Source: Fusobacteriaceae bacterium
Lineage (GTDB): Bacteria > Fusobacteriota > Fusobacteriia > Fusobacteriales > Fusobacteriaceae
Reading direction: 5' to 3'
DNA length: 64,000 bases
Assembly (NCBI GenBank): GCA_031272775.1
Contig: JAISTB010000039.1
Coordinates: 1-64,000, forward strand
In this document: one piece after another, positions 1 through 6,315 of the stretch
How the letters are laid out: each line of letters starts with the position of its first letter
Numbering within the stretch: the first letter of the stretch is position 1
Program-made: the position numbers and the translations under genes
The notes under the pieces: generated by a model
Databases searched by the model: none
What the model was told of the DNA's origin: nothing
The model's input: the letters and a program-made list of their open reading frames with translations, nothing else

Positions 1-207
1 CTGGGTTACTTCGGAGGCGGCGATGTAAAAATCGCTCACCGTTACGCGATGCTGCGCTTCGTCAGCGAGGCGGTCCAATTCCCGCGCGGGGCTTCCCATC
101 GTGAATGTCCCGCCTTTGATGAGGACAAAACCGGCGGGGAAACGGCTTTGCGCGGTTGCGCTTGCAACCGCAATCAGCGCGGTTGAAAAAAGTAAAAGTG
201 TTTTCAT
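1..207 (-). CDS. Secreted formylglycine-generating-enzyme (SUMF1) family protein, N-terminal part only
   Basis: The first 69 codons are visible and the gene runs off the left edge. A signal peptide (MKTLLLFSTALIAVASATAQ) is followed by the typical start of an FGE-sulfatase/SUMF1 domain, with GGTFTMGSP and FYIAASEVTQ. The family includes true formylglycine-generating enzymes and many secreted C-type-lectin-like proteins of unknown role. The catalytic cysteines would lie outside the window, so activity cannot be judged. A ribosome site (CGGAGG) precedes the ATG. The ATG overlaps the stop of the upstream flavodoxin frame (ATGA), so the two were built to be translated together. It is the last visible gene of the minus-strand cluster behind the MerR regulator. 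Confidence 0.75.
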   Translation of the reverse strand, partial: MKTLLLFSTALIAVASATAQSRFPAGFVLIKGGTFTMGSPARELDRLADEAQHRVTVSDFYIAASEVTQ

Positions 208-737
208 TGCGATACCTCCGATGCACTGATCTTAATACCTATTTTACCAAGCCAATCACTGAGACTGTTTTTCGCGCTGCCGGCATTCGCGGCTCGTATG
301 TGCAAGGCTTCAGCAAAAACGCTGTCGGGACAAAGCCGTTTCGCGTCCGCGATAGTGCCCGATATGCCGCTGCTTGCGCTTGTACATATCAGCGCTATGG
401 TTTTTCAGGTCAAGTCCTGCTGGTTGTTGTGCAAAAAAGTCTGCATGGGCGCAGCCATCCTTGACCACCAAAGGGGATAAACGATAAAGACCGTATCATA
501 CTCTTTGAGAGAGACGGCGGTTTTTATCGCCGGGTATACGCCGGAACTGTCAATCCTTTGAAATTCGCTTTTGGCGACCTCAAGCATTTCGTTGTAGTTG
601 CTGGTATACGGCGTGACCAGCGTTATTTCAAGCGCATCACAGCCTGTCAGAGATTGTAACTCCCGGGCTATCTGGGCGCTGTTACCGCTCCAGGTGTAAT
701 ATACGATAAGCGCCGAGATTAGAAAAAATCTTTTCAC
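204..737 (-). pseudogene. Flavodoxin-family protein interrupted by an in-frame TGA
   Basis: A GTG start with a good ribosome site (AAGGAGG) opens a flavodoxin fold: ALIVYYTWSGNSAQIA is the FMN phosphate-binding loop and VFIVYPLWWSRMAAPM the second flavin loop. After 110 codons the frame hits TGA at 405-407. It then continues without further damage for 66 codons, reading KTIALICTSASSGISGTI, which is the normal C-terminal third of the family. Relatives usually have GKT here, so one GGA-to-TGA change would explain the stop. The N-terminus (MKRFFLIS fused directly to strand 1) also looks like a signal peptide that has lost its middle. A nonsense pseudogene is the simplest reading. Readthrough or recoding is possible because the frame ends exactly on the next gene's ATG. 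Confidence 0.65.
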
Positions 738-788
738 TTCGTTGCCTCCTTGTTTATTAAAACAGTGCCTGTGCCATAGTGTTCCCCC

Positions 789-1241
789 TCAATTCTTTAG
801 CGAGAGCGTCACGGTAACATCACCCTCCCCAAGCGCCGTCTTCAACTCCTCCGGGGTGACATCATCTATTTTCCCCAAGCGTGTGAAAGTCCAGGTGTTC
901 GGCGCGTAATAAATCACCAGCGCGTTGCCCTGATACAGTATCAAGTCGCCGCGTTTGGTGGTAATCCGCTCGTCATTGGTCGGCAATGTTTTACCCAAGC
1001 CGCCGACTTTTTCAAAGTTACCGTAGTCGTGCATTTGAATGGTGACGGGTCCTTCTTTGAGCAAAGCCAACAACGCCGCTGTTGACGAGTTTTTTACCAG
1101 CGTAGCGGTAAATGTTTTTCCGCCTTTGATTGTTATGGTCATTGCGCCTCCTTGCTCGTCAGTCTTTGCGCCGTTACCCTGTGCGCAAACAGCAAGCGTC
1201 AACGCACAAGTGAGCGCGAAAATACAAAATAGTCTTTTCAT
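789..1241 (-). CDS. Secreted cyclophilin-like fold protein
   Basis: A 150-residue protein with an N-terminal signal peptide (MKRLFCIFALTCALTLAVCA, possibly a lipoprotein signal). The rest matches the small bacterial cyclophilin-like domain that is often found beside flavodoxins: MHDYGNFEKVGGLG, GDLILYQGNALVIYY and a FTRLGKIDD motif near the end. The biochemical role of this family is not established to my knowledge. AAGGAGG lies before the ATG. It is the first gene of the minus-strand unit divergent from merR, 51 bp ahead of the broken flavodoxin, so a shared redox or stress response is a reasonable inference. Confidence 0.75.
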   Translation of the reverse strand: MKRLFCIFALTCALTLAVCAQGNGAKTDEQGGAMTITIKGGKTFTATLVKNSSTAALLALLKEGPVTIQMHDYGNFEKVGGLGKTLPTNDERITTKRGDLILYQGNALVIYYAPNTWTFTRLGKIDDVTPEELKTALGEGDVTVTLSLKN

Positions 1242-1264
1242 AAATCCTCCTTTGCATTATAGTC

Positions 1265-1316
1265 TTGACATAAAAAAAGATATGTTTTACAATAGTATAG
1301 AACCTGAAGTCAGGTT
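1265..1316 (+). promoter_or_regulatory. merR promoter and palindromic operator
   Basis: TTGACA (1265-1270), a 17-bp spacer and TACAAT (1288-1293) form a near-consensus promoter for the MerR gene. A perfect 7-bp inverted repeat, AACCTGA-AG-TCAGGTT (1301-1316), lies just after the predicted start site. That is a suitable place for autorepression by MerR. A TATAAT-like box on the other strand near 1260 probably serves the divergent cyclophilin-like gene. Confidence 0.6.
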
Positions 1317-1357
1317 CAGGTCAAGAGATTTTAAAAAAATTTCCGGAGGAGTCAGGT

Positions 1358-1813
1358 ATGTCTTATTCAATCGGTGAAGTGGCGGAAATGACCGGCATAA
1401 CAGTATCATCATTACGGTACTATGACCGCGAGGGATTGTTTCCGGCGATGAAACGAACAAGCGGCGGTATTCGAATGTTTTCGGAAACGGAGATCGACGC
1501 CCTTAAAATCATGGAGTGCCTGAAGGTCTCGGGGATGTCCATCAAAGATATCCGGCAGTTTCTGGTTTGGTGTCAGGAGGGAGACGGCTCTTTGCGAAAG
1601 CGGCGGGATCTGTTCTATGAGCGTCTTGAAGCCGTGAAAAGGCAGATGGAAGAATTGCAGAAGACAATGGATACGATAAAGTATAAATGCTGGTACTACG
1701 ATACCGCAGTAACCGCCGGCAGCGAAGAAGTTCCGAAAAAAATGCCGGAAGCAGAGATGCCTGAGGATATCCGGAAATACCGAAAAAGAATGGAAATCAA
1801 TTTGAAGGATTGA
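1358..1813 (+). CDS. MerR-family transcriptional regulator
   Basis: A 151-residue protein. Residues 3-70 form a MerR winged helix-turn-helix (YSIGEVAEMTGITVSSLRYY, then EGLFPAMKRTSGGIRMFSE), followed by a dimerising coiled coil at about 80-112. The short C-terminal segment KYKCWYYDTA has one cysteine, as in the subgroup that sits beside flavodoxin or aldo-keto reductase genes. It therefore lacks the cysteine set of the metal-sensing MerR proteins. GGAGG precedes the ATG. It is transcribed away from the cyclophilin-like/flavodoxin unit and probably controls that unit and itself through the palindrome at 1301-1316. Confidence 0.85.
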   Translation: MSYSIGEVAEMTGITVSSLRYYDREGLFPAMKRTSGGIRMFSETEIDALKIMECLKVSGMSIKDIRQFLVWCQEGDGSLRKRRDLFYERLEAVKRQMEELQKTMDTIKYKCWYYDTAVTAGSEEVPKKMPEAEMPEDIRKYRKRMEINLKD

Positions 1814-1869
1814 GGGGGGAGTGACATGAGGAGGAGGCTGGCGGAATATAAAGATTTATGAAGAATTTC

Positions 1870-2007
1870 GCCAAAGTACAAAGCAAAAATGTGCCAAAGC
1901 CGATAGTGAAATTCAGCCAAAGTATAAAGTAAAATCATGCCAAAGTCTATAGTTAAATACTGCCAAAGTATAAAGTAAAATGCTGCCAAATCATAAAGTT
2001 ATATCTT
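1870..2007 (+). repeat. Six degenerate 23-bp tandem repeats upstream of the DUF4143 ATPase
   Basis: Six back-to-back units start at 1870, 1893, 1916, 1939, 1962 and 1985. Each is exactly 23 bp and begins GCCAAA. The best-conserved unit is GCCAAAGTATAAAGTAAAAT plus three variable bases. A seventh degenerate unit (GACAAACGG) starts at 2008, and its first bases belong to the -35 box of the ATPase promoter. The period is close to two DNA helical turns, so a protein could bind every unit on the same face. There are no unique spacers and no dyad within a unit, so this is not a CRISPR array. Confidence 0.8.
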
Positions 2008-2034
2008 GACAAACGGCTAAATTTGGCGTATAGT
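2006..2034 (+). promoter_or_regulatory. Promoter of the first DUF4143 ATPase
   Basis: TTGACA (2006-2011), a 17-bp spacer and TATAGT (2029-2034). The -35 box sits at the junction of the sixth and seventh 23-bp units. Transcription would start near 2041, only a few bases before the first usable start codons (GTG 2044, ATG 2047, ATG 2053). The mRNA is therefore almost leaderless. Confidence 0.65.
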
Positions 2035-2046
2035 ATAAATTGGGTG

Positions 2047-3321
2047 ATGCTCATGAGCAATAAATATTTACCAAGAATATCCGACAAAAAATTGCGTCTA
2101 TTACTTGAGGCCAAGGGCGCGGTTTTGATCGAAGGACCAAAGTGGTGCGGGAAAACCCGATCTGCCGAAGAAATCGCCGGCAGCGTTTTGTATATGCAGG
2201 ATCCGGATACGTCAAAAGCGAACATTCTGACGGCGCAATCCAAACCGTCATTGCTCTTGGACGGGAAAACGCCGAGATTGCTTGATGAATGGCAGGTCGC
2301 CCCCGAGCTCTGGAACGCCGTACGCTTTGCGGTCGACAAACGCAGACAAAGCGGGCAATTCATATTGACCGGTTCCGTAAATCCCGTAAGGACTCCTGAT
2401 ATGCATTCCGGTACGGGGCGCATCGGGCGCATGAAAATGCGGACGATGTCACTATATGAATCGGGCGATTCCACTGGGGAGATCTCCCTAAAAAAGCTTT
2501 TCGACGGCGTATCGACTATGGAAGGAAAATCGCCGGTTTCAGTGGAACAGTATGCTTTCTTGATCAATCGCGGCGGATGGCCCGCCGTGGCGGGAAAGAC
2601 AAATGAAAAAATCGTTCTGACGGTTGCGTCCGATTATCTGGAAGCGGTGACAAATGAGGATATTTCGAAGGCAGACGGAATCGAAAGAAAACCTGAACGG
2701 GTCAAAGCGTTTATGCGGGCCATTGCGCGCAATATTTCCGCGGAGGCGAAACTTGTAACGATTGCCAATGATTTGGCCGCCAACGACGAGGCGCTGTCTC
2801 CGATCACCATCGGAGAATACATTGACGCGCTGAAGAAAATATTTGTCCTTGAAGATTTGCCCGCGTGGAGCGCGAAGCTTCGCTCCAAAACGGTGATCCG
2901 CACCACGGCGAAACGGCATTTTACCGATCCGTCCATTGCGGCCGCCGCGCTACGAGCTACGCCCAAAAGGCTGCTTTCGGATTTCAACACGTTCGGCTAC
3001 CTTTTTGAATCCCTTTGCGTAAGAGACCTGCGGGTCTATGCCGAGAGCCTTGACGGAAACGTCTATCATTACCGCGATAAGAGCGGGCTGGAAGTTGACG
3101 CCGTCATTCAGCTTGCCGACGGGCGTTGGGCCGCAGCCGAAGTGAAGATGGGGATGGGGGAAATAGAGAAGGCCTGTGAGAATCTGTTGAGACTGAAAGC
3201 TTCCGTAGATACGGAAAAGATGGAAGAACCCGCTGTTTTAATGGTTCTGACGGCCACAGAATACGCGTTTCAAATGAAAAACGGGATATGGCTTGTCCCG
3301 CTGGGGTGTTTGAAGGATTAG
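2047..3321 (+). CDS. ATPase with AAA and DUF4143 domains
   Basis: About 424 residues. The N-terminal P-loop domain has Walker A GPKWCGKT (about 30-37) and Walker B LLDEW (about 78-82), then a sensor-like strand FILTGS. The C-terminal DUF4143 region ends in a nuclease-like pattern, GLEVDAVIQL followed by AAAEVKMG (about 345-369), as in restriction-endonuclease-fold domains. Proteins of this type are very common in anaerobes. Their function is largely unknown, though regulation and mobile DNA have been suggested. The open frame extends to a TTG at 2023, but that lies inside the promoter, so ATG 2047 or 2053 is preferred. No strong ribosome site is present. A second family member is encoded at 18461-19636. 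Confidence 0.85.
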   Translation: MLMSNKYLPRISDKKLRLLLEAKGAVLIEGPKWCGKTRSAEEIAGSVLYMQDPDTSKANILTAQSKPSLLLDGKTPRLLDEWQVAPELWNAVRFAVDKRRQSGQFILTGSVNPVRTPDMHSGTGRIGRMKMRTMSLYESGDSTGEISLKKLFDGVSTMEGKSPVSVEQYAFLINRGGWPAVAGKTNEKIVLTVASDYLEAVTNEDISKADGIERKPERVKAFMRAIARNISAEAKLVTIANDLAANDEALSPITIGEYIDALKKIFVLEDLPAWSAKLRSKTVIRTTAKRHFTDPSIAAAALRATPKRLLSDFNTFGYLFESLCVRDLRVYAESLDGNVYHYRDKSGLEVDAVIQLADGRWAAAEVKMGMGEIEKACENLLRLKASVDTEKMEEPAVLMVLTATEYAFQMKNGIWLVPLGCLKD

Positions 3322-3353
3322 GAGGGGGGCCGCTTTGGCGTATCCGGCGACGC

Positions 3354-3644
3354 TTATGCCCCCGGCTCATTTTTAAGGAGTTTCTTATAAATTTTGCTTC
3401 GGTGATCGAAATCAACGGCAACGATAGTCAATTCATCATCATGAATTTTCACAAGCAGGCGATAATCCATAATTCTGTATCGCCAAAACCCTTTCAACGC
3501 CTTGTTAAGCGGTTTTCCATGAATCCTGGGATCGTCTGTTCCGAGCAGATTTTTCTTGATGTATTGACTCAAAAGCCTTCGGACGCTTTTATCGAAGGAG
3601 AGAATCTTTTTTTGTACTTTTTCATCAAGGTAGACAGTATACAT
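3354..3644 (-). CDS. RelE/ParE-family toxin
   Basis: A 96-residue basic protein. The pattern GFWRYRIMDYRLLVKI followed by VDFDHRSKIYKK is typical of RelE-type mRNA interferases that copy the core beta sheet and C-terminal basic patch. Such toxins cleave mRNA on the ribosome until neutralised by their antitoxin. Its ATG directly follows the antitoxin stop (TAA-ATG), so translation is coupled. The gene is convergent with the DUF4143 ATPase. Confidence 0.85.
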   Translation of the reverse strand: MYTVYLDEKVQKKILSFDKSVRRLLSQYIKKNLLGTDDPRIHGKPLNKALKGFWRYRIMDYRLLVKIHDDELTIVAVDFDHRSKIYKKLLKNEPGA

Positions 3645-3869
3645 TTAAAGGTCCCACTCTTTGACCGCTTCGTCAAAAGGGACCAATTTCACGGTTCCTT
3701 TCGCTTCCCGCTCGAGATAGTCCTGGAGAACTTCCCGATCATATTCGTCCTCAATCACTTCAAAAATCATCTCTTTGATGAATTGAGAAACATTTGTTCC
3801 TTTCGTTTCAACATATTTTTTCAACATAAGTTCTTCTTCTCCGCTCAGTCTCACAGAAATTGTTGCCAT
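3645..3869 (-). CDS. RelB-like ribbon-helix-helix antitoxin (DUF6290 type)
   Basis: 74 residues from ATG 3869, which has GAGGTG six bases upstream. The longer GTG start at 3878 falls inside that ribosome site and is rejected. ATISVRLSGEEELMLKKYV is a ribbon-helix-helix DNA-binding segment. The acidic C-terminal tail should wrap the toxin, as in other antitoxins of this class. The gene is upstream of and coupled to the RelE-like toxin, and the pair probably represses its own promoter at 3898-3926. Confidence 0.85.
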   Translation of the reverse strand: MATISVRLSGEEELMLKKYVETKGTNVSQFIKEMIFEVIEDEYDREVLQDYLEREAKGTVKLVPFDEAVKEWDL

Positions 3870-3897
3870 GGGAATCACCTCATTTTCTTTTGTTTAC

Positions 3898-3926
3898 ATT
3901 GTAATACAAAGAGAAAATAAAGTCAA
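3898..3926 (-). promoter_or_regulatory. Promoter of the RelE/RelB-type toxin-antitoxin operon
   Basis: On the minus strand TTGACT (3926-3921), a 17-bp spacer and TACAAT (3903-3898). An odd-centred inverted repeat, TTGTA-A-TACAA (plus strand, about 3899-3909), overlaps the -10 box and is a plausible operator for the ribbon-helix-helix antitoxin. Confidence 0.6.
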
Positions 3927-3964
3927 TCATTTTTTGTTGATGAATCTATTTTCTATATGACCGC

Positions 3965-4060
3965 CATATATATTATATATTTGACGATTTCCCGGAAAAA
4001 ATGCTAAAATAGCAGCAAACACAATTTCTTACTGGCATAGTAAACAATTGCGGAGAGCAT
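3965..4060 (+). promoter_or_regulatory. Promoter/leader module A (nitroreductase), duplicated at 4750-4845
   Basis: TTGACG (3981-3986), an 18-bp spacer and an extended -10 TGC-TAAAAT (4005-4010). The surrounding stretch aligns without gaps to the region 785 bp downstream. Shared blocks include TATATTTGACGA, ATGCTAAA, ATTTCTTAC and AGTAAA-AATT. This copy drives the nitroreductase gene after a leader of about 95 nt. Confidence 0.6.
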
Positions 4061-4112
4061 GGAAATTTAAAAACTCGGGAAGAAGACTCGACGAATTTTG
4101 GAGGAAAAAACG

Positions 4113-4691
4113 ATGGACTGTATGACAGCGATTTTTGAAAGGCGTAGTATTCGCCGATATCAGACGAAGCCTGTGCCCCGGGAAATTTTGGAGAAGATTC
4201 TCAACGCGGCAATCCAGGCCCCCTCGGCCATCAACGCCCAGCCCTGGCATTTTGTGGCGCTCGCGAGCCCCGAAGCCATGACGCGGCTCCGGGAGGTTAT
4301 GGGGCGGACAGCGGAGACGATTCACCCCCACCTGCGGGAAATTTTTCCCAACCATCCAGATGTGGTGGCGGAAACGCATCGTTTCATCGGGCAATTGGGA
4401 AACGCGCCGGTTTGCGTACTGGCATTTTTGCAAAAAGCCGACTACGATAACCGCTTTGAGGTCATGACGCTGAGCGTCGCGGCGGCCATTGAAAACCTGA
4501 TCCTCGCCGCATGGGATCAGGGCGTCGGCAGTTGCTGGCTCACCGCGCCTCTGGAAGCGGGCGTCGACGAAGAAATCCGGAAGACCTTCGCCGCCGACTA
4601 CGGGCCGCTGGTATCCATTGTGGCCCTGGGCTATCCCGAAAAAATCCCTGCCGCCCCCAAAAGGAAGGAAGACCGTTTTACGATTCTTTGA
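4113..4691 (+). CDS. Nitroreductase-family FMN oxidoreductase
   Basis: 192 residues from ATG 4113, which is preceded by GGAGG at 4100-4104. The upstream TTG is rejected because it overlaps that site. The N-terminal FMN-binding pattern FERRSIRRYQTKPVP is followed by AAIQAPSAINAQPWHF. The C-terminal half has the second flavin-contact region around DQGVGSCWL. Family members are homodimers that reduce nitro-aromatics, quinones or flavins with NAD(P)H; the substrate cannot be told here. It stands alone between two copies of a promoter/leader module. Confidence 0.85.
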   Translation: MDCMTAIFERRSIRRYQTKPVPREILEKILNAAIQAPSAINAQPWHFVALASPEAMTRLREVMGRTAETIHPHLREIFPNHPDVVAETHRFIGQLGNAPVCVLAFLQKADYDNRFEVMTLSVAAAIENLILAAWDQGVGSCWLTAPLEAGVDEEIRKTFAADYGPLVSIVALGYPEKIPAAPKRKEDRFTIL

Positions 4692-4749
4692 GGTTTCTTC
4701 ACGGAAGGAAACCAAAGTGACGAGTAAAATCTATTGTATTTATGATAAT

Positions 4750-4845
4750 CATATATAAAATATATTTGACGAAACTGTAACAAATATGCTAAAGTAGTTG
4801 CAAGTCTTATTTCTTACAAGCGGAGTAAATAATTATGAGGAAAAC
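4750..4845 (+). promoter_or_regulatory. Promoter/leader module B, second copy, driving a peptide and the aminotransferase operon
   Basis: TTGACG (4766-4771), an 18-bp spacer and an extended -10 TGC-TAAAGT (4790-4795), aligned gap-free with module A at 3965-4060. Similarity runs from the AT-rich block before the -35 through AGTAAATAATT and then stops. In this copy the aligned end becomes the ATG of a 44-codon reading frame with its own CGGAG ribosome site. Confidence 0.6.
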
Positions 4846-4969
4846 AATTTTGAATTTCACGATGAAGGAAATCATGCGTTCGATGTGTATATGTAACCCG
4901 CACATCCATTTTGATGTTCCAAAATCGGCGCAAATTGAAAAAGTGGTTTTCCGCAGAAACGAATCCTGA
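4835..4969 (+). CDS. Possible 44-residue leader or precursor peptide
   Basis: The ATG at 4835 has CGGAG nine bases upstream and lies about 33 nt after the predicted transcription start. The peptide starts MRKTILNFTMKEIMRSM and continues CICNPHIHF, then a charged tail ending FRRNES. It holds four internal methionines and a CIC pair, but no long run of one residue. A rho-independent terminator follows 50 bp after its stop, ahead of the aminotransferase gene. It could be an attenuation leader peptide sensing Met/Cys supply, a short free-standing peptide, or chance. I do not recognise a homologue. Confidence 0.35.
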   Translation: MRKTILNFTMKEIMRSMCICNPHIHFDVPKSAQIEKVVFRRNES

Positions 4970-5018
4970 CGGCAGGGAAAATTCCCGCTCAAACAGAATT
5001 CATCCATAGCAAGGAGAA

Positions 5019-5051
5019 AATACTTTGGAAATTTCCCAAAGTATTTTTTTT
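5019..5051 (+). terminator. Rho-independent terminator in the aminotransferase leader (attenuator candidate)
   Basis: A perfect 10-bp stem AATACTTTGG / CCAAAGTATT (5019-5028 and 5036-5045) with a 7-nt loop, followed by a run of T to 5051. It lies 62 bp before the aminotransferase start and after the module B promoter, so it can stop transcription before the operon. An upstream GGGAAAATT near 4976 can pair imperfectly with AATTTCCC in the loop and 3' arm, a possible antiterminator. No T-box or recognisable riboswitch core was seen. Confidence 0.75.
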
Positions 5052-5113
5052 GTAAAGATAATTATACTGACTAAGTGACTAAACAAGGCAAAAACTTATG
5101 AAAGGGGAAATAC

Positions 5114-6295
5114 ATGCTGAATCAAAAATTGATCCAAAAAGAATATGATTTTCTGGGAGACGCAGTATTTTTGAATGTATCATCGGTGGTCATGCCGCCG
5201 CGCCGTGTTCAAAAGGCCTATAACGGGTTTATGAGGGACTATATAAAAAACTTCGGGGCTGATGTCGTCACGAAGGCCTGGGAACTTGTCAACGCCACAA
5301 GGCCAAAAATAGCGCGGCTGATCAATGCGCGGGAATATCATGAGATTGCCTTTGTCAAAAATACCTGCGAGGGGGTCTCCATACTGGCAAACGGGTATCC
5401 GCTGAAACGGGGCGACAACATCATCGTGGCCGACCAAGAGCATCAATCCAATCTCTTTCCCTGGATCAACATCCATGAACGAAAGGGAATCCGGCTGAAG
5501 ATCGTGAAGAGCGCAAACGGGGAGATCTCGTGGCGGGATTTCGTAGACGCTATTGATGGCCGGACCAGAATTTTGGCGCTTTCTGCCGTACAGTTTTCAA
5601 CCGGTTTTTACGCGGATCTGAAAAAAATCGGCGAAGCCTGCCGACGGTCGGGGGTTGTCTTCGCGGTGGACGGGATCCAAGCCCTAGGAAGACTCCGGAT
5701 CAATGTGCAGGATATGAATATAGACTACCTTTCTTCCGGAACAAACAAAGGACTATTGGGGACATTGGGGGCCGGATTTGTATATTGTTCCGATCATATC
5801 GTCCGGGAGATTATTCCGCCATACGCTTCCTATCAGAGTACGATCAGTCATGTGGCGCCGCCAGCCATCACAACCAATTTTGAAAGTATCGAATGGTATC
5901 CCCACGCCCGGCGGTTTGAATCGGGCAATCTGAGTTATAACTGTATCAACGCCATCTCCCAGGGAATTGATCTCCTTCAGGAATTGGGAATCTCGAATAT
6001 TGAAACGCATATTTTGCACTTGGAACAGGAATTGCGGGATCGGATCCGGCATCTCCCGCTCCGTACGGTTCAACCCAAATACCGCAAAAACTGGAGCGGC
6101 ATCATCTGTGTATATTACCCGGAAAATAAAGACATGGAAGTGACCGGCATTCTCGCAAAATATAAAATCTACGCGACGGTCCGGGCTGGGTATATCCGTT
6201 TCGGGTTGAATTTTTACAACACCGTGGAACAAATGAGGATTGTGGCGAAAGCCTTGGAAGAAATCGCTTCACTGGTTGATTCAGTACAAATTTAA
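5114..6295 (+). CDS. Class V aminotransferase (cysteine-desulfurase fold, without the desulfurase cysteine loop)
   Basis: 393 residues of PLP-dependent fold type I. The PLP-binding aspartate is in VDGIQALG, the Schiff-base lysine in SSGTNKGLLG, and an SufS-like DQEHQSNLFPW segment contacts the cofactor. The loop that carries the catalytic cysteine of SufS/CsdA (RxGHHC) is replaced by RAGYIRFGLNFYNT, so cysteine desulfuration is unlikely. Epimerase, lyase or transaminase activity on an amino acid is more probable. It is the first gene after the attenuator and is followed 20 bp later by a DAACS symporter, suggesting import and use of one amino acid or dicarboxylate. Confidence 0.8.
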   Translation: MLNQKLIQKEYDFLGDAVFLNVSSVVMPPRRVQKAYNGFMRDYIKNFGADVVTKAWELVNATRPKIARLINAREYHEIAFVKNTCEGVSILANGYPLKRGDNIIVADQEHQSNLFPWINIHERKGIRLKIVKSANGEISWRDFVDAIDGRTRILALSAVQFSTGFYADLKKIGEACRRSGVVFAVDGIQALGRLRINVQDMNIDYLSSGTNKGLLGTLGAGFVYCSDHIVREIIPPYASYQSTISHVAPPAITTNFESIEWYPHARRFESGNLSYNCINAISQGIDLLQELGISNIETHILHLEQELRDRIRHLPLRTVQPKYRKNWSGIICVYYPENKDMEVTGILAKYKIYATVRAGYIRFGLNFYNTVEQMRIVAKALEEIASLVDSVQI

Positions 6296-6315
6296 AAATA
6301 AAAGGAGTGTAAAAA

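Noticed and set aside
359-392. Bacterial SECIS element after the flavodoxin TGA
   Set aside because: The stem has an 18-nt loop and lacks the short apical loop with the bulged base of known bacterial elements. Kept only as a question in the finding.
405-407. Genome-wide reassignment of TGA to glycine or tryptophan
   Set aside because: Many intact genes here end at TGA (for example coaE, murG, murC, gatC), so TGA is a normal stop.
1870-2007. CRISPR array
   Set aside because: The 23-bp units follow each other directly with no unique spacers, and no cas genes are present.
4800-5051. T-box or known riboswitch before the aminotransferase
   Set aside because: No T-box sequence, specifier-stem layout or familiar aptamer core was found; only the terminator is certain.
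5114-6295. Cysteine desulfurase (SufS/CsdA)
   Set aside because: The loop with the catalytic cysteine is missing and no Fe-S assembly genes are nearby.
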